Source of the DNA: Guadua angustifolia
Taxonomy: Eukaryota; Streptophyta; Magnoliopsida; Poales; Poaceae
Length of the DNA: 64,000 nucleotides
Direction: 5' to 3'
Assembly (NCBI GenBank): GCA_036346375.1
Contig: JAYEVE010000217.1
Coordinates: forward strand, 51,580-115,579
This document shows, piece after piece, positions 22,739 to 35,173 of the stretch. The translations under genes were made by a program, and so were the position numbers. The notes under the pieces are model-generated. The model made no database searches, was not told the origin of the DNA, and saw only the letters and a list, made by a program, of their open reading frames with translations. Position 1 is the first letter of the stretch; each line of letters opens with the position of its first letter.

Positions 22739-25126
22739 TATACTGACCATAGGATAAACCTTAGATAGAGTGGTCGTTAGCATTAGAATAAGCAAATTCA
22801 AAATCTTATCTTCAAAAGATACTATATTTGCAAAATGTAGGCTTTGCTATTCTTTCCTCATTCATAAGATTCTACTCTTACCCCTACTGTCATTTGGATT
22901 TTCAAACAAACTCTTCTTTCCTGAGAAAAGAAATCCTCGTCAGTAGTTCAACTTCGCCATTGGCTTCTGAAGACGACCGAGACTTGTCGTTACCATGCTT
23001 CATGCTAGCCGATGAAGACTGCAATATCAACGACAACCAACTCAAGAAAGCATACAACGCTTCACTAACCTCAACAAAACAGAAGCTCAACTTGAAGACT
23101 CTACTTCACGGAGAAACAGCTTCACCTGCAGGAAAAGGCAGAAGATTAGAATATATTAGGATCAAACTTAAGATAAGAACCCATACGCGTAGCATATTAT
23201 TCCGTTCTAGCTATATGGAGCAATTTACGTTGTCGTTATGTTTCGCTATTTGAAGTTGGTTTTTATTTCTGAATGTCAGGACTGATTTATGTGTAACTTG
23301 ACCACTACGGTTAGAGTTTCACAATAAATTGTCCTCATGTATGAATATCGAAAACTCAACCCATAGGATGAATACAAAATCATGAAATAGCTTATCTCTT
23401 CTTTATATAAAACTTATACAAACTTGTCTCCTCTTCATAGAACATCTCACCATGTTAGTAAATACCAAATTAACTTAAGCTGCTTTAGGCTAGTTAAAAA
23501 CTTAATGTTCCAGTAATGACGTCTAACCATGCCACAAAAACTCACCTCATTGCTTTGCCTAAATTTTATACTGTGAGTTTAAGTTAGAATCGGAAAAGCT
23601 CTATGCTTCCAGAATATAAACATTAGAATGATCTTCAAAAGGAAAACTGGAAAAAAAAAGTTGGAAACTCTATTTCCTAAAAGAAGAATAAAAGAGCTTC
23701 ATTTGTTTTGTACCTATTCTCTTCCCATCTGTAGGATTTAGTTTCTCTGTCTATATATATACTATCCTCTTGTTGGATATCACATATACTCTTTTCCCCA
23801 ACTATAGAATTTAATCTTCTTATCTGTATACCCATTCTCCACTCCTAAGTTACTCTTTCTAGGCGTATTTCTTTCCTTATCTTTTACGAAATGAAAATTC
23901 ATCAACAGATCTTTTTGAAAAGAATTCTGGTAACAAGCCAACAATGTAATAACATCTACATCAACAACTTCAAGAAGATGGGAGTAATGAGGTATCATAA
24001 CTCTCCGACTTTATCGAAGCCTCAGAAGACTAACACAACAAGTGGTGCAAAGATTAAAAGAAACTCATCGCTGAATAGCCTACAATAAAAGATAGTATTA
24101 TACGAGCGGCATAATATTCTAGCTGCATAGTAAGTTGTTTATGCATAACTACGTATGGCCCGTAGAAGGAAAGCTTTAGATACCCTTCCCACATATTAAG
24201 TTAAATATATACATATTACTTCTGTGTTGTTGAAGTTTTGTTGTAAATCTTTTCTATTGCTTTCGGGTTACTCTCGTGAATGTTAAACCACTAGGTTGAA
24301 ATTTGCGATGTGTTAACCCTGCTCAATAAGAAAATTTTAATTAAAAAGATTTTAAAGAACGAAATGTTGCCTTACAAACTAAACCAGAAATTTCATAATC
24401 CACATAGAAACCGCAACTAGAATTAAGTGGAAAGAATCAAGTAGTACTTCGTAAAATAGATAACCCTTATCTAACCATTCATCTCCGTTTCCAACGTCTA
24501 GTCAAGCGTGGTTGCAGGATGCCCGCAACACAATTCATTAATACATCTACTAAAAGTAATGGGTAATAAAGTTTTTAGCCTTTGTAATCAACCTTCAGCT
24601 CTCCCCAAATAATTGAAATGCATCCATTCATTCATCCCAACTATTTTAACATACACTGTATCTTTCTTTAAATTAGCTCATTCTTGCTAATGAGTCTCAA
24701 GTATAAACAGCTAACACTCTTCATCTAATTAAGTGAAACCTCAAGAAGACAATCGATCGCCAAGACATGGTAATCCTATCCAAGCCCAACCGAATCTTTA
24801 GTATTTATCCAAAGCACTTCCCTTACATAGCAGTCGACATAGCTCTCCACCTTCCTTCAGCTCGAAAAAAAAATGCACGCGCAAAAACAAACTAACAAGA
24901 AAAACGATTACTAGTATCTCTAACCATGGTGTAAATGCTTGCCGCCATACATGAACAAAATCACCAAATGCACACCCTTCTGCTCTAACAACTCGCACAA
25001 AATATTTCTAATGTTGGTGCAGCTTCCATCAGAAAAGAAAATGGTTTAGATTAGAAACCTACTTCTATACCTTATTAGATACTTAAACCTTGTTCTTTGA
25101 AATGTTGTTAACCTAGCCAATCCAAA

Positions 25127-25225
25127 GTCTATGTCTGTGTTCATTGTGGAGAAGTAGGCCATGCTGTTGATGAAGGCGCAATCAATTGCTTTAGCTGTGA
25201 AGGAAATTATTCCGCCGAAAATCGT
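25127..25225 (+). pseudogene. gag zinc-knuckle relic 1
   Basis: In one plus frame the translation reads VCVHCGEVGHAVDEG and then NCFSCEGNYSAEN: two adjacent remnants of retroviral-type CCHC knuckles. The first keeps C-X2-C-X4-H but lacks the last Cys; the second keeps only the two leading Cys. Gag knuckles bind RNA for packaging; this trace is too degraded to work and no open frame surrounds it. Confidence 0.5.
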
Positions 25226-26514
25226 CACCCATTTATACACTGATGCCACCATCCTTATTTCTTGTAAATACCAGTGCCCAGCTCAATGCCCCCTAGATAC
25301 GACATTTGCTAATGCAATTCAACGGTAGCGAGAGAAATTCCGAGCCTTAGTTGCTAAAGATGTGGCAATCAAAAAAACTAGCAATTCAGAAAATATCGCA
25401 GTAAAGATTATCCTAAGAAGAACAACTACCTTTTATAGCCATAATCATCCGTCAGGATAATGGTTCAGTAATTGTCTCTAGAAAGATTCTAGTTATACAC
25501 CGTACCCTCCCAACCAACCATCACATATGTGAAACTCATGTGAAAGTAGAAAGCACACAAACTTCTCTGTGTTGGCGAAGGTCTCACTCAGCCAACTATC
25601 GCCTTTGCTTTGATCTCAAACTGTTACATAATGGTGATTAGCCAGGATTCTTGCCATATATAGAATCGGGTCTTTCTTTAGTCAGTGCCTAGGATTTGTA
25701 TTTTCCTTTTCCTGCTCGCATGCAACCCTAGGCTGATTGCTTCTGTAAATGCCTTCCGGCTATTTGTACCAATCCCTTCCTCGTGCAATTCAGCAAATCT
25801 GGTAGACATACCTGCTATCACAAACATTCTGGTGCTTTCCTTGTTTTGCATCCTTGCAAAAATCCTCCTTCACGAATCTACATGTGAAGTGAACTAGTGT
25901 CAGGTGAACTTGAAACTAGTTGATGTCCTAGTCTGTTTTCCCTTTGAAAATAGCTTGTCATCTTCGAGTAATAATTCCTTTCAAACTCTGTTATGCCGCA
26001 TAGGAAATATCACTTAAAGAATTAAAGAAACAACACTTGACCCTAGCTACCTTCATCTGGAAAGTAGTAAATAGCAATTGCCAACGCCATGTTTCTGATC
26101 TGATAAAGGAAATTATTAGACTAAAAGATGTTCTAGAAAGCAACAAATTGAAGTTCACAAAATAATATTAAGCATACCAGTGTATCTAACAGAACACCGT
26201 GAGAAGAGTGTGAATGATTCAACTATCACAAAAGAACAGTGTTGCTAAACAATGTCCGTAGGTTGAACAAATATGTTCTACAACCATAGGTATACCAGAA
26301 GTCTCATTGGACAAGAATTATAGCTCCAAGAGTAGGAGAAATAACAGTCTGAAGCAGTTCATTTGAAAAATTAGTTAAAGAATCAGAGACACTTAAACAA
26401 TAATACATAACCAAGAAAAATTCTGCTCAGCTTTATTCTCAATCTCAATCATCATCTGTTCATCCCTCCAGCAACACCAATGAACAGTTATCTAGTATGC
26501 AAAACCGAAAAGCC

Positions 26515-26580
26515 CATTTCATTTGTTTCTGCTGTGGTAAACATGGGCGTTACACCTGTACTTGCCCAAGGAAAAGAAAA
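26515..26580 (+). pseudogene. gag zinc-knuckle relic 2 (His replaced by Arg)
   Basis: Translation CFCCGKHGRYTCTCPRKRK has knuckle spacing C-X2-C-X4-[R]-X4-C, with Arg (codon at 26548) where the metal-binding His is expected, followed by the usual Pro and basic run. A single A-to-G change from a His codon would give this. Relic of gag in the otherwise non-coding interior. Confidence 0.55.
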
Positions 26581-28257
26581 TCAACAAGCTCTCAGACCTG
26601 CATTCAATCTGACACAAAATGTTAATCCAAATCATTCAAGACAATTACCTAAATCAGAGTGGCACAGCGGAAGCATAGTAGGCCCATAAACCACATGACC
26701 CAGGATCTGCAAACTAACAATTCCTTAGATGTATATTAATCCAACCCAAAACATCCGTTCCAGTCATTCGTGACGTTACCTTCAACGTTGATTCGCGAAA
26801 TAAGCTTATGACTTACTGGGCGTAGTATCAGATACGATACATACATGTATCCGAACCCTGCTAGAATTCAAGTTTAACTCCATAGTCAACTCCCCGATTT
26901 TAGTCACTTCCTGATCATCTATTTTATAACATTAGCGAGAAATTTTCCATTGCTTCGAACAAAACGGATATCGTCATCTGCAACAACCGAAAGTAACTTG
27001 GACACTTTGCCAACACCTACCCAAGAACAGTTCTACACCACCTTGTCAAGAAAGACATCAATAATTTCCAAACTATCTTAAAAACCTAAAAAAACATCAA
27101 GTACCTAAAACAATCCCTGCCTCGATATCAGGCTCTGAAACGTAAACATCTTTCTCATCTGATTGTACCCGTCACTTGTTGTGATATTGAGTATGCCTTT
27201 TGTGCATTCAATTCCGCAATCATCTTTTGGGCCTGTACATTTCACTTTTTCATAGTTGTCAAATCCAAAGGAAATCAAAACCCTCTGTTTATTAAAATGA
27301 TCAAATGAATTAAATCACCAGGATCCTCTTATAATTCTTCTACCTCAATCTAATACTTGAATTATCTCTACCTTGTTTTCAATCTAAAGTCAACCTAGGT
27401 AGCGTTTATTCTCACTCATTTCATCACCGAGGTTGAATTATAAATCACCATTGTATTCAAATACTCTTCATGGTATTAATCGCTCGATTCTTCCCAAATG
27501 AATCTAATGACAATGCAACCTTTCCTTCGCCTCAAAAATTCTAAATATACCACATACCACTCTCTAAATTAGATTTCTTTGTTAACAATACTAGTTATTC
27601 AATAAAAAAAAGATATGTAAAAAAATATTAGTATCTCTCATCTGCTACCCTAGAACTCAAATAGAATTCTTTTCTATTTCTTCGCACGTCAGCTTGGAAT
27701 CGCAAGGCGAAGATTCGGTAAAGAAATTGCAATGAAGACGATGGATCAACAGAACGATAAGTCACCTCCGATAAAGAAATCCCAAATCTATCTCAACCAC
27801 AAGATTTGCAAGGTTTGTGGTGTTCACCGTTTCCGAATCCGAAATAACTTGGCGCCGCAATATATTAGGCCATATCGTATCGCGGAGAAAATGGGATAAA
27901 AGGCATATAAATTAGAGTTGTCATCCTAGCTCCAGTGTTTATCATATCTTCTAGGTATCGCAATTAAGAAAATGTTTTCATCTTCCTTCTGAGCTCATTC
28001 AGCTAAATGAAACCGATCTACAACCCAATTTAACCTATCGGGAGCATCTGATTAAAAATCTTAAGAGAAACTAAACGCCACACTCGTAATAAATTCCGCC
28101 AGACGATCAAGGTTCAACGAAGCAATCATTCTGAAGAATAGGCAATTTGGGAAACGAGAAGACCGACTCAACGAGGAGCTTCCTAACTTCTTTTAGAAAT
28201 ACTTTCCCCTTAGACCCGCCAAATCTAGGGGTCGAGATTTACGTAAGAGGGTAGATC

Positions 28258-31200
28258 TGTAACATCCTGAAAATTCAATAAAATGAAAATGAATATTTTA
28301 AATTTGAAAATATTTATTTCGAGTTTCTTGGCATTATTGAATTTTATTTGGATCCCCTTTGGAGTTTTGCATTGCATGAGAAATTCAATAAATGGAAAAT
28401 AAAGAAGGAAAAATAGAAAAAGGCAAGAACACAAAAAAAATAAAAGTTTAGAAAATTGCCACGAGAACCCTGATCATTCAATTAAATTATTTTAGCTACC
28501 AATTGAGATTTTATGCATAAAATAATGAAGAAGAAAAGGAAAAAGATAACTTTTAAAATCCAAATAATGCATTGTTAGAATTCACATAAAATAATGGAAT
28601 CACAAATGGAGTTGAAAATTTTATAGAAGCATCCTGAGATCAAATCCTTTTGAAAAACAAAATATCAAAAATAATATGCTTCAATTGATCTCAATCAAAA
28701 ATTAGAATTCAAAACCGGAAATTGGTTAGTCACCGACGTGTGGGCCAATCCGTTCCGTCCCGTTCCGTTGGCACATTGGAGAAGTTGCGATCATCGACAA
28801 TGACCCGAAGCTTCTTCTTGAAACGCCCGTACTCGATCCCGTTCGCTCCACCTTCAACCTCCGTTCGTTCCATTGCCGAATTCTCTCGAAGCCTCGAGTG
28901 CCTGACTACTGGCGATACGCTGCCGCCGCCCCGGCATGCTCGAGACCACTACAAGCCATCCCGAGGCGGTGCTTCCATTCCCCTCGATCCTCTTCACTTT
29001 CCTCAAGCGGTAGCAGAAACTCCATTCGATTCGCCATTTCCAGACTCGGAGCTCGGCTCAAATTCGATTGCAGCCAATAGACTCAACCAATCTCCAATTC
29101 ATTGAGCGTAGAGCATCACTAGCATATCAGGAACCAAACCCCTCAACTATTTCTCGAGTTGTTCATGTGAAATTGTGCCGCCACCATGCGCCTCTTCTTC
29201 CCCAAGTCAGGCCGCCGTGGGCGGAGCTCCTCCGGCCTTCCCCTTCCAGGTAAACCCCGAAAATGGAAGCTCTAGTACCTAGTGATGCTTGCAAGGCCAC
29301 CGATTTCAACCCTAACGCCCTTGTCTTCTTCCTCCACGAGCCGCCATTGGAGCATGCGCCCAAGCTCGGCTGCGCGCCACCTGCTCCTTCTCCGGCCGAA
29401 TCAACTCCCCCACCGAGTGCGCCACGCCGAGAGGAATCTCCCCATGCTGCCGCCATGGGAAGATCGTGGGAGAGCCGCCGCCGTCCAGCCCTAGCCGAGC
29501 CCCTGTTCTTCTTCCTCTGCCGATCGGGCCCTCCTTGTCAGCTGCGTGAGAAGAAGCCCAGTGTCTGGGTAAAAGGCGTATTCTCTGATACAAAGCGCAT
29601 TTTTATTTCTTAGCCATTTTTCAACTAGCTGATAATTGATCTTTGAATATCTTTTGAAATATTAATCCAGTTTCAATGCAACAAATTTCTATATTCATTT
29701 AAAATATGAAGAATCTAAATATGTAAAAATATTTAGTTTTTGAAGTATAGGATTATTATTTAATTTAAACCTTGATTATGGTGCTAATATGGTTGTTAAT
29801 GAGAATTTGTGAATAATCAGTAATGAAATGATGAAATCAGTATTCATAGGATTTTAGGATTAGGATGTATTCAAATATACAAATACACTTAATATTTGAA
29901 CTAAGTCTAATTTATTTGCTTAGCAACCATTAGTAAGGCTTAATAGGGCCATTAATAGAAATGAGTGTATAATAGTTCATAAAATCATATAAGAAATGAT
30001 TATGTGCTTCTGGGATTGTAATGAACCTACTCATGCAAAAAGTATTTAATCTTAGAACCAAGTTTAACATAATTGCTTCATAATCCTTAATCAACCCTGT
30101 TATGGCCATTAGCAAAATAATAGCATGATAGCTCATAAGGTGGTAATGTAAGTTGTATTAGATTCCTAAAACAGCAAGAGCCCATGTGTGCATAAATACT
30201 TAGAATCAAGCTCAATTTGCATTCTCTTGATGAAAAGAAATGTAAATTATAACGATAGATAATTAGATAACCTATTGCAGTTAAAGTGAAAATAATGCTA
30301 AACCAAGTTTAAAACATTTCTAAGATGTTATTCTGTTAATACCTGAAAAATGAATCAAGAATCATGTATAGGTTATTTGGAAATTAAGATTTAAAGTTGG
30401 CCGATTTAAGGTTTCAAATATGGTCATTTACGCTATTTCAGCAATAGATAAAATAACTCATCCAAATGCCAAAATCAGTAAAATCAGTTTAGTAACACAG
30501 TACAAAGTTTATACTATCATGATCTTTAAAAAGAATCTTATTCCATTCAGGTTTGCATATTAATCCTGTTAGTTCAAAACCCTTAAGCGTTATCCTCGCA
30601 CTTCATATTTTTGGCCGATTCCGAATACCGTCAATTTAGCAATGCCACTTAAGCCTTTTCGGCAATGATTATAATGTATCAGCTAAAGCCTAAAATTTAT
30701 GGAATCAGCTTAGGATTGTTATACAAAGTATAAATCACCTTATTATGAAGAAATAACCATATTTCATCATGTTTTGCATACAAAATCTTAATAGCTGAAC
30801 AACCCTAAGTAATCACATTGCTTTCGGCCTTAATGCGAATGAATAAACTTTAGGTAATAATGAAGGAATCCGTAGTTAAGTTATTTTTATCACCAGAACC
30901 TTCTCAAATATGATGGAAATGTTATCAGTAGCCTAAATCGGTAGATCTAACTTGTATAAAGCTAATTCTAAGCAAAGTCAATTAAAGATGAATAACAAAT
31001 CATTGAAAGCTTGCATCTAATGATCAATCTAATCAATCTTTGCATCTTGAACTCGTAAAACAAGATTAATGAATTTATAAAAGAGCAATCCCTGTTTCTT
31101 GTAAAGAGTTTATTTGCTTTGCTATCTATCTCTTTCGCTCTTATTGAAGTTAGTGTTTTTGCTGTATTTTCCGTTGATCGGCACGTAGAACCCGACATCG

Positions 31201-32874
31201 CTATTCCGTCGTCGTCGCCTTCGTCAGTCGTAATCCTCGTCTTCGTCGTAATCAGTAATTAAGCAAGGCAAGCATCCTTTGACCATATTGATCCCAGTAT
31301 TTTATATTCCTTTTGTGCATCAAAATGTTTTATGCATGCGTTTATTTTACGTAAATTGCTATCTTGTGGTTTTGGTAGTTATACCTGTTGTCTCGTGATC
31401 CTCCTTTGATGATTATGAATGTGTGAACCTTGATAACCACAGAATAGGACTAGACATTACTTAATGTCATCATGGGTATATGCGTTTATTTTATTCATGC
31501 TTAGCCATGCTTTAGAATCAAAATAGCTGATGATCAATTCAATAATTGTTTCCTGAAAACATTGAAAATGTCTCTGTTGGTGGTGGGTACTTTGACTAAA
31601 AACCCAAAATGAAACTATGCTTTGATGCGGGTGATTATTGGCAATAGCCGATTGTGCAGAAGTAATTGCACGTAGTGTAGGGTGAAGTGTCGCCCGTGTC
31701 ACAATTAAGGACCGAGCAATGGGACGCTATTGATCCGAGATTTCCGTGCAACCACAAGGGTGAGGACGGGTTAGCCATAACTTGTTATGTATTTAGACTT
31801 GGCTTTGATCATTGGTAGGCGGGAGCTTGCGAGATTCGATCGAGTCTATCTGACGGGTTTCTACTTGCTAATGTAGCGATTATGCGCCTTGCCGTGGTTA
31901 GAACGTTGTGTTGGGTGTGTGAAAGTGGATCCACGGCTTGGGTGTGTGTTTCTAATTTCACGGCGGGGATGAACGTCGGGCTGGGTCAAAGCCATGTCTA
32001 AGTATTGTAACGACTATGTATGATCGCTTTGGCGAGCTGCTTTGTTCTATTGGGCGTGTGTCGAAATGTACTATAAAAGGTTGATCATTCCTTGTGGGTA
32101 AAGTTGTACACCTCTGTAGAGTATAAATCTAATTAATTAGTCAAGGCCATGCGGTCATGAGCACTCGGTGAAGTCATTCCAATGTTAGCTTTGATTTTCA
32201 AAAAGGGTTATTTTACAAGTTAGCTTACCCCACAGATGACCCAATGCTATACCCTGTGTGGGCAAGTATTGGAATCAGCTGTTGTGCCCTGTGTGGACAA
32301 AGAACTGGATATATGCCATGCGATGGCAAGGATCGATCCGAACTCACGTCATGGAGGACGGTGAGTGTTATTTATGCTTTACTTATTTGCTATCAATTAA
32401 TCTTGCTCTTTTAAATTCGATTGCAAATAACTTGGTTTCCAAATTCAAATTAAGCTTTATGCAAATTAAGCGTGATAGCCTCCTTTGAAATGGCTTGCAT
32501 GTATTGTAGGTTTTTGCTCAAGTCTTGCTGAGTATGTAAAATACTCACCCTTGCCTAATTATATTGTAGGTGGTCGAGTTAGCGTAGCTTCGAGGTTGTC
32601 CATCGTAAGTTGCGGGTTTTTCTCCGTCGTGTTCTATCTGAAGTTTATGCCTGGTCAGTTGCCTGCGGGATTGGATGGTAAACCACAAGGCTTGCTTCTT
32701 TTGCTGCTATATTTCTCTAAGTTGTAATATTATTTGTATAATCGTTTCCGCTTAATTATTAAAATGTATGGTCGTGATTTCCAATTGTTGTAAACATGTG
32801 AGTGCTAGCTACTGATCTAGGGAATAGCACAGTAGTCACATGGAGGTTCCTGTTCATCCGAACGGGGTCTCACA
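28258..32874 (+). repeat. 3' LTR of the LARD-like element (4617 bp)
   Basis: Direct repeat of 18108-22722, starting TGTAACATCCTGAAAATTC and ending GGGTCTCACA, followed by the TSD TTTCA. See the 5' LTR for the pattern of differences. Confidence 0.92.
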
Positions 32875-34741
32875 TTTCATTAGTCAAAATTAATACTCAA
32901 CATTTCATGTACATGTGATGACGTGGCATGGCTAAGCAATTCTATTCCGTTCTAACCATCCTATGTTGATTTCAGTATTTACCAACTATAATGAACCAAC
33001 CTAAGGTGACAAGTGGATTATGGCATACAAATAGCAAGGTAGGGTGTAATTCAAAGGGTACATTAACCAATCCCAAAGTTAAGTTGAAATCATTTGTACA
33101 CATAAAATATCATGCAATAGAGTAAATCGATATCAAAATAGCAGTTTTGCAAACATGGGTGCAACATGATCAAAGCACAACTTGCCTTGCTTAAGCTCCT
33201 GGTATTGCTCCGAAGATTGCTCTTGAAATGATAATTCCTCCTCCGAAACCTCGCTCAACTCAACGTCTACGCGAATCTAGAAGAAATAGCAAATAAACAC
33301 CAAAACCAAAGAACAAATGAACTCAATAATTCAAATAAAAGCCACCATTAGAAAGATCTCAATTTTACAAATTTTTAGGAATTTGAATCACCTCAATCGG
33401 AGTTCGTATGCGAAAGTTATAGCACTTTGAAGTTTTAAAATCCTGAAAAATCCTTAAAATCATAAAATCCGAATTTATCGAATTATTTTTATAAAGAAAA
33501 ATATGAATTTTTCCCGGCCGACTATACGGATGCGACGTGGCAAAATCTAGACCCTTGAATATCAATCTAACGGCTCCGGTTAAATCTACCACGTGGCTCA
33601 ATATCCACCGCTGGATTCTAATCTAACGGCTACTACTTACCCGAGCCATTTACTATTCACTTAGATAACATGGACGACTCCTAACCCTCCGATTTCAATC
33701 CGACAGTTGAACTTACCCGTATGATCCACTATTTCCCGGGCGACGTGGATGGTTTTCGGCGCTTCGATGGCGATCGGACGGCTAGCGATATTTCGAGTTC
33801 GACGGTGAGACGCGGCGATGAAGATCTGGCCGGACTTAGGGACGACGACCATATGGCGCTCGGCGTGCTCCGGTGACAAAGGGACGGTGGTTCGGGTGCG
33901 GCGCGACACGGGGAACCCGTTGCTGGTACCGGTGCGGCGGATGGAGGTCTCGTCGACGGCGGAGCACAGCGAGAACTCTTCGGGAACTCCGGCGAGCGTG
34001 CGCGAGCTCCTTGATGACCCTCCGGCAGCGGCGCAACAGGGAAAAGGTGCGGTGGCTTCTAATGAACCTCAGGAGGAGACTTGGGTCCTTATATACCCGG
34101 CGACAGCGCGCAAAACGAGGAAAGTCCGACGGCGGCGGGGAATTGGACTCGGAGACGATGGCGCTGGTATTCGACTCGGACACGATGACCTACCGCCCTC
34201 CGATCATGATCGGACGGTCCGGATAAGATGGAAACCCCGAACCGGTATTGTTTGATGAAGGCCATAGGATGAAGATCTAACGGCTGCTAGCGATTAGGGT
34301 TTCATAAATGACGTGGCGTGTTTGTGGCCCTTGGATCCCGATCCAACGGTCGATATTACCCTCCCAATTCAGTAGCTCGGTCCACACAAATAATGGGGCC
34401 CAATACTGTTCATGGAGATTTTCCGGGTTTTTCTATTTAAAATAATCTAGGAAAATAAATTGATTTATTTAGGGTAGTAAAAATATCAGAAAAATTCCAA
34501 GAAAAATATCAAAAATATTTTGAGACATTCTCGGATTTAAATAAAATATTTTTGGCAAAACTTTATTTTAAACTTTTCTTTTTATAATTATTCTTAACAA
34601 AAGGCAATATATATAAATTCAAAATAATTCCAATAAATCCCATAAAATCCAATTAAATCCAAAAAATTCACAAAATTCATAAATTGCAATAAAATAATAT
34701 TTAATAATTAAAAAACTCAAAAATTGGGATGTTACAATTCT

Positions 34742-35109
34742 CCTTCTTGACCTCCGTGAGGTCCTCTTCCATTTCACAAAGGTAATCCAGCAATGTATGG
34801 ATGTAGCATTGGGCATGTATGGGATACGGTTGGTCCACACATTCAGTGAATTTGCAATCCGTGGTCTACAAGCAAGAGTATGTGTCATATAGCGAGATAT
34901 GAACCGAATGGTAAGTACGAGCTATAGCGGTTACCATGAATAGAGGGTATCGGTAGAAATGACGTCCTGGGTTGGGATCCAGTGCATCAGAAACTTGCAC
35001 AACAGCGTCGAGGTCGAGCTTGCATTTTGGCCAGTTCAGGGAGCGGAGTGGCTGGCCTTCGTTCTAGCGGACCGTAGATTGTAGTATCCTCAAGGTAAGG
35101 GTCGCAGCC
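34742..35109 (-). pseudogene. GRF-type zinc-finger-like gene fragment
   Basis: Minus strand. Two likely exons, about 35109-34937 (ending ...DPNPGRHFYRYPLFM at a GT donor) and 34867-34742 (from a CTTGTAG acceptor; TTDCKFTECVDQPYPIHAQC..). The arrangement Cys...NPGR.F(Y/F)...Cys-x-F resembles GRF-type zinc fingers found in many plant transposon-associated proteins, but a Tyr sits where one Cys is expected. The solo LTR at 16840-34736 landed in the last codons: the frame continues only to Glu-Asn-Glu-stop beyond the junction. No upstream exon could be tied in. Function unknown; family link tentative. Confidence 0.35.
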
Positions 35110-35173
35110 TAGAAACTATGAATGGTCAGGGTCTCGAGGTGATCTCCGACCCAGTCTTCCTCGTCTACCCTTC

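Larger units (their letters stand above)
22739..28257 (+). other. Non-coding interior of the LARD-like element
   Basis: About 5.5 kb without any recognisable protease, reverse transcriptase, RNase H or integrase in any frame; the longest frame is about 140 codons and resembles nothing I recognise. The only protein relics are two zinc-knuckle-like traces (25127-25225 and 26515-26580). A weak purine-rich tract (AAGAGGGTAGA, about 28244-28254) just before the 3' LTR is the likely polypurine tract. Confidence 0.75.
18108..32874 (+). mobile_element. LARD-like non-autonomous LTR retroelement, 14,767 bp
   Basis: Two direct LTRs of 4615 and 4617 bp (18108-22722, 28258-32874) surround a 5.5-kb interior. 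Whole element is flanked by TTTCA (18103-18107, 32875-32879). LTR ends are TGTAACATCC and GGGTCTCACA; a PBS complementary to initiator tRNA-Met follows the 5' LTR. The interior has no long open reading frame, only zinc-knuckle relics. LTRs of about 4.5 kb around a non-coding interior match the description of large retrotransposon derivatives (LARDs) of grasses; that class name is inference. It would depend on enzymes from an autonomous, probably Tekay-like, gypsy element. Confidence 0.9.
16840..34736 (-). mobile_element. Tekay-type (chromovirus-like gypsy) solo LTR, 3125 bp without its nested retroelement
   Basis: Plus-strand ends are TGTAAGGACCCG and TTGGGATGTTACA, flanked by ATTCT at 16835-16839 and 34737-34741. 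On the minus strand it therefore starts TGTAACATCCCAATTTTTGA and ends GGGTCCTTACA, the form known for Tekay/Del gypsy LTRs. It also has the ACTCACCCTTGC word (minus strand, near 17200-17220) that recurs in the nested element's LTRs at 22390-22410. Subtracting the 14,767-bp insertion and its TSD leaves 3125 bp with no PBS, PPT or coding domain, so this is a solo LTR. Confidence 0.85.

Noticed and set aside
33661..34255. Several 80-145-codon frames on both strands in the Tekay-like LTR
   Set aside because: GC-rich low-stop region inside an LTR; mutually overlapping and without any known motif.
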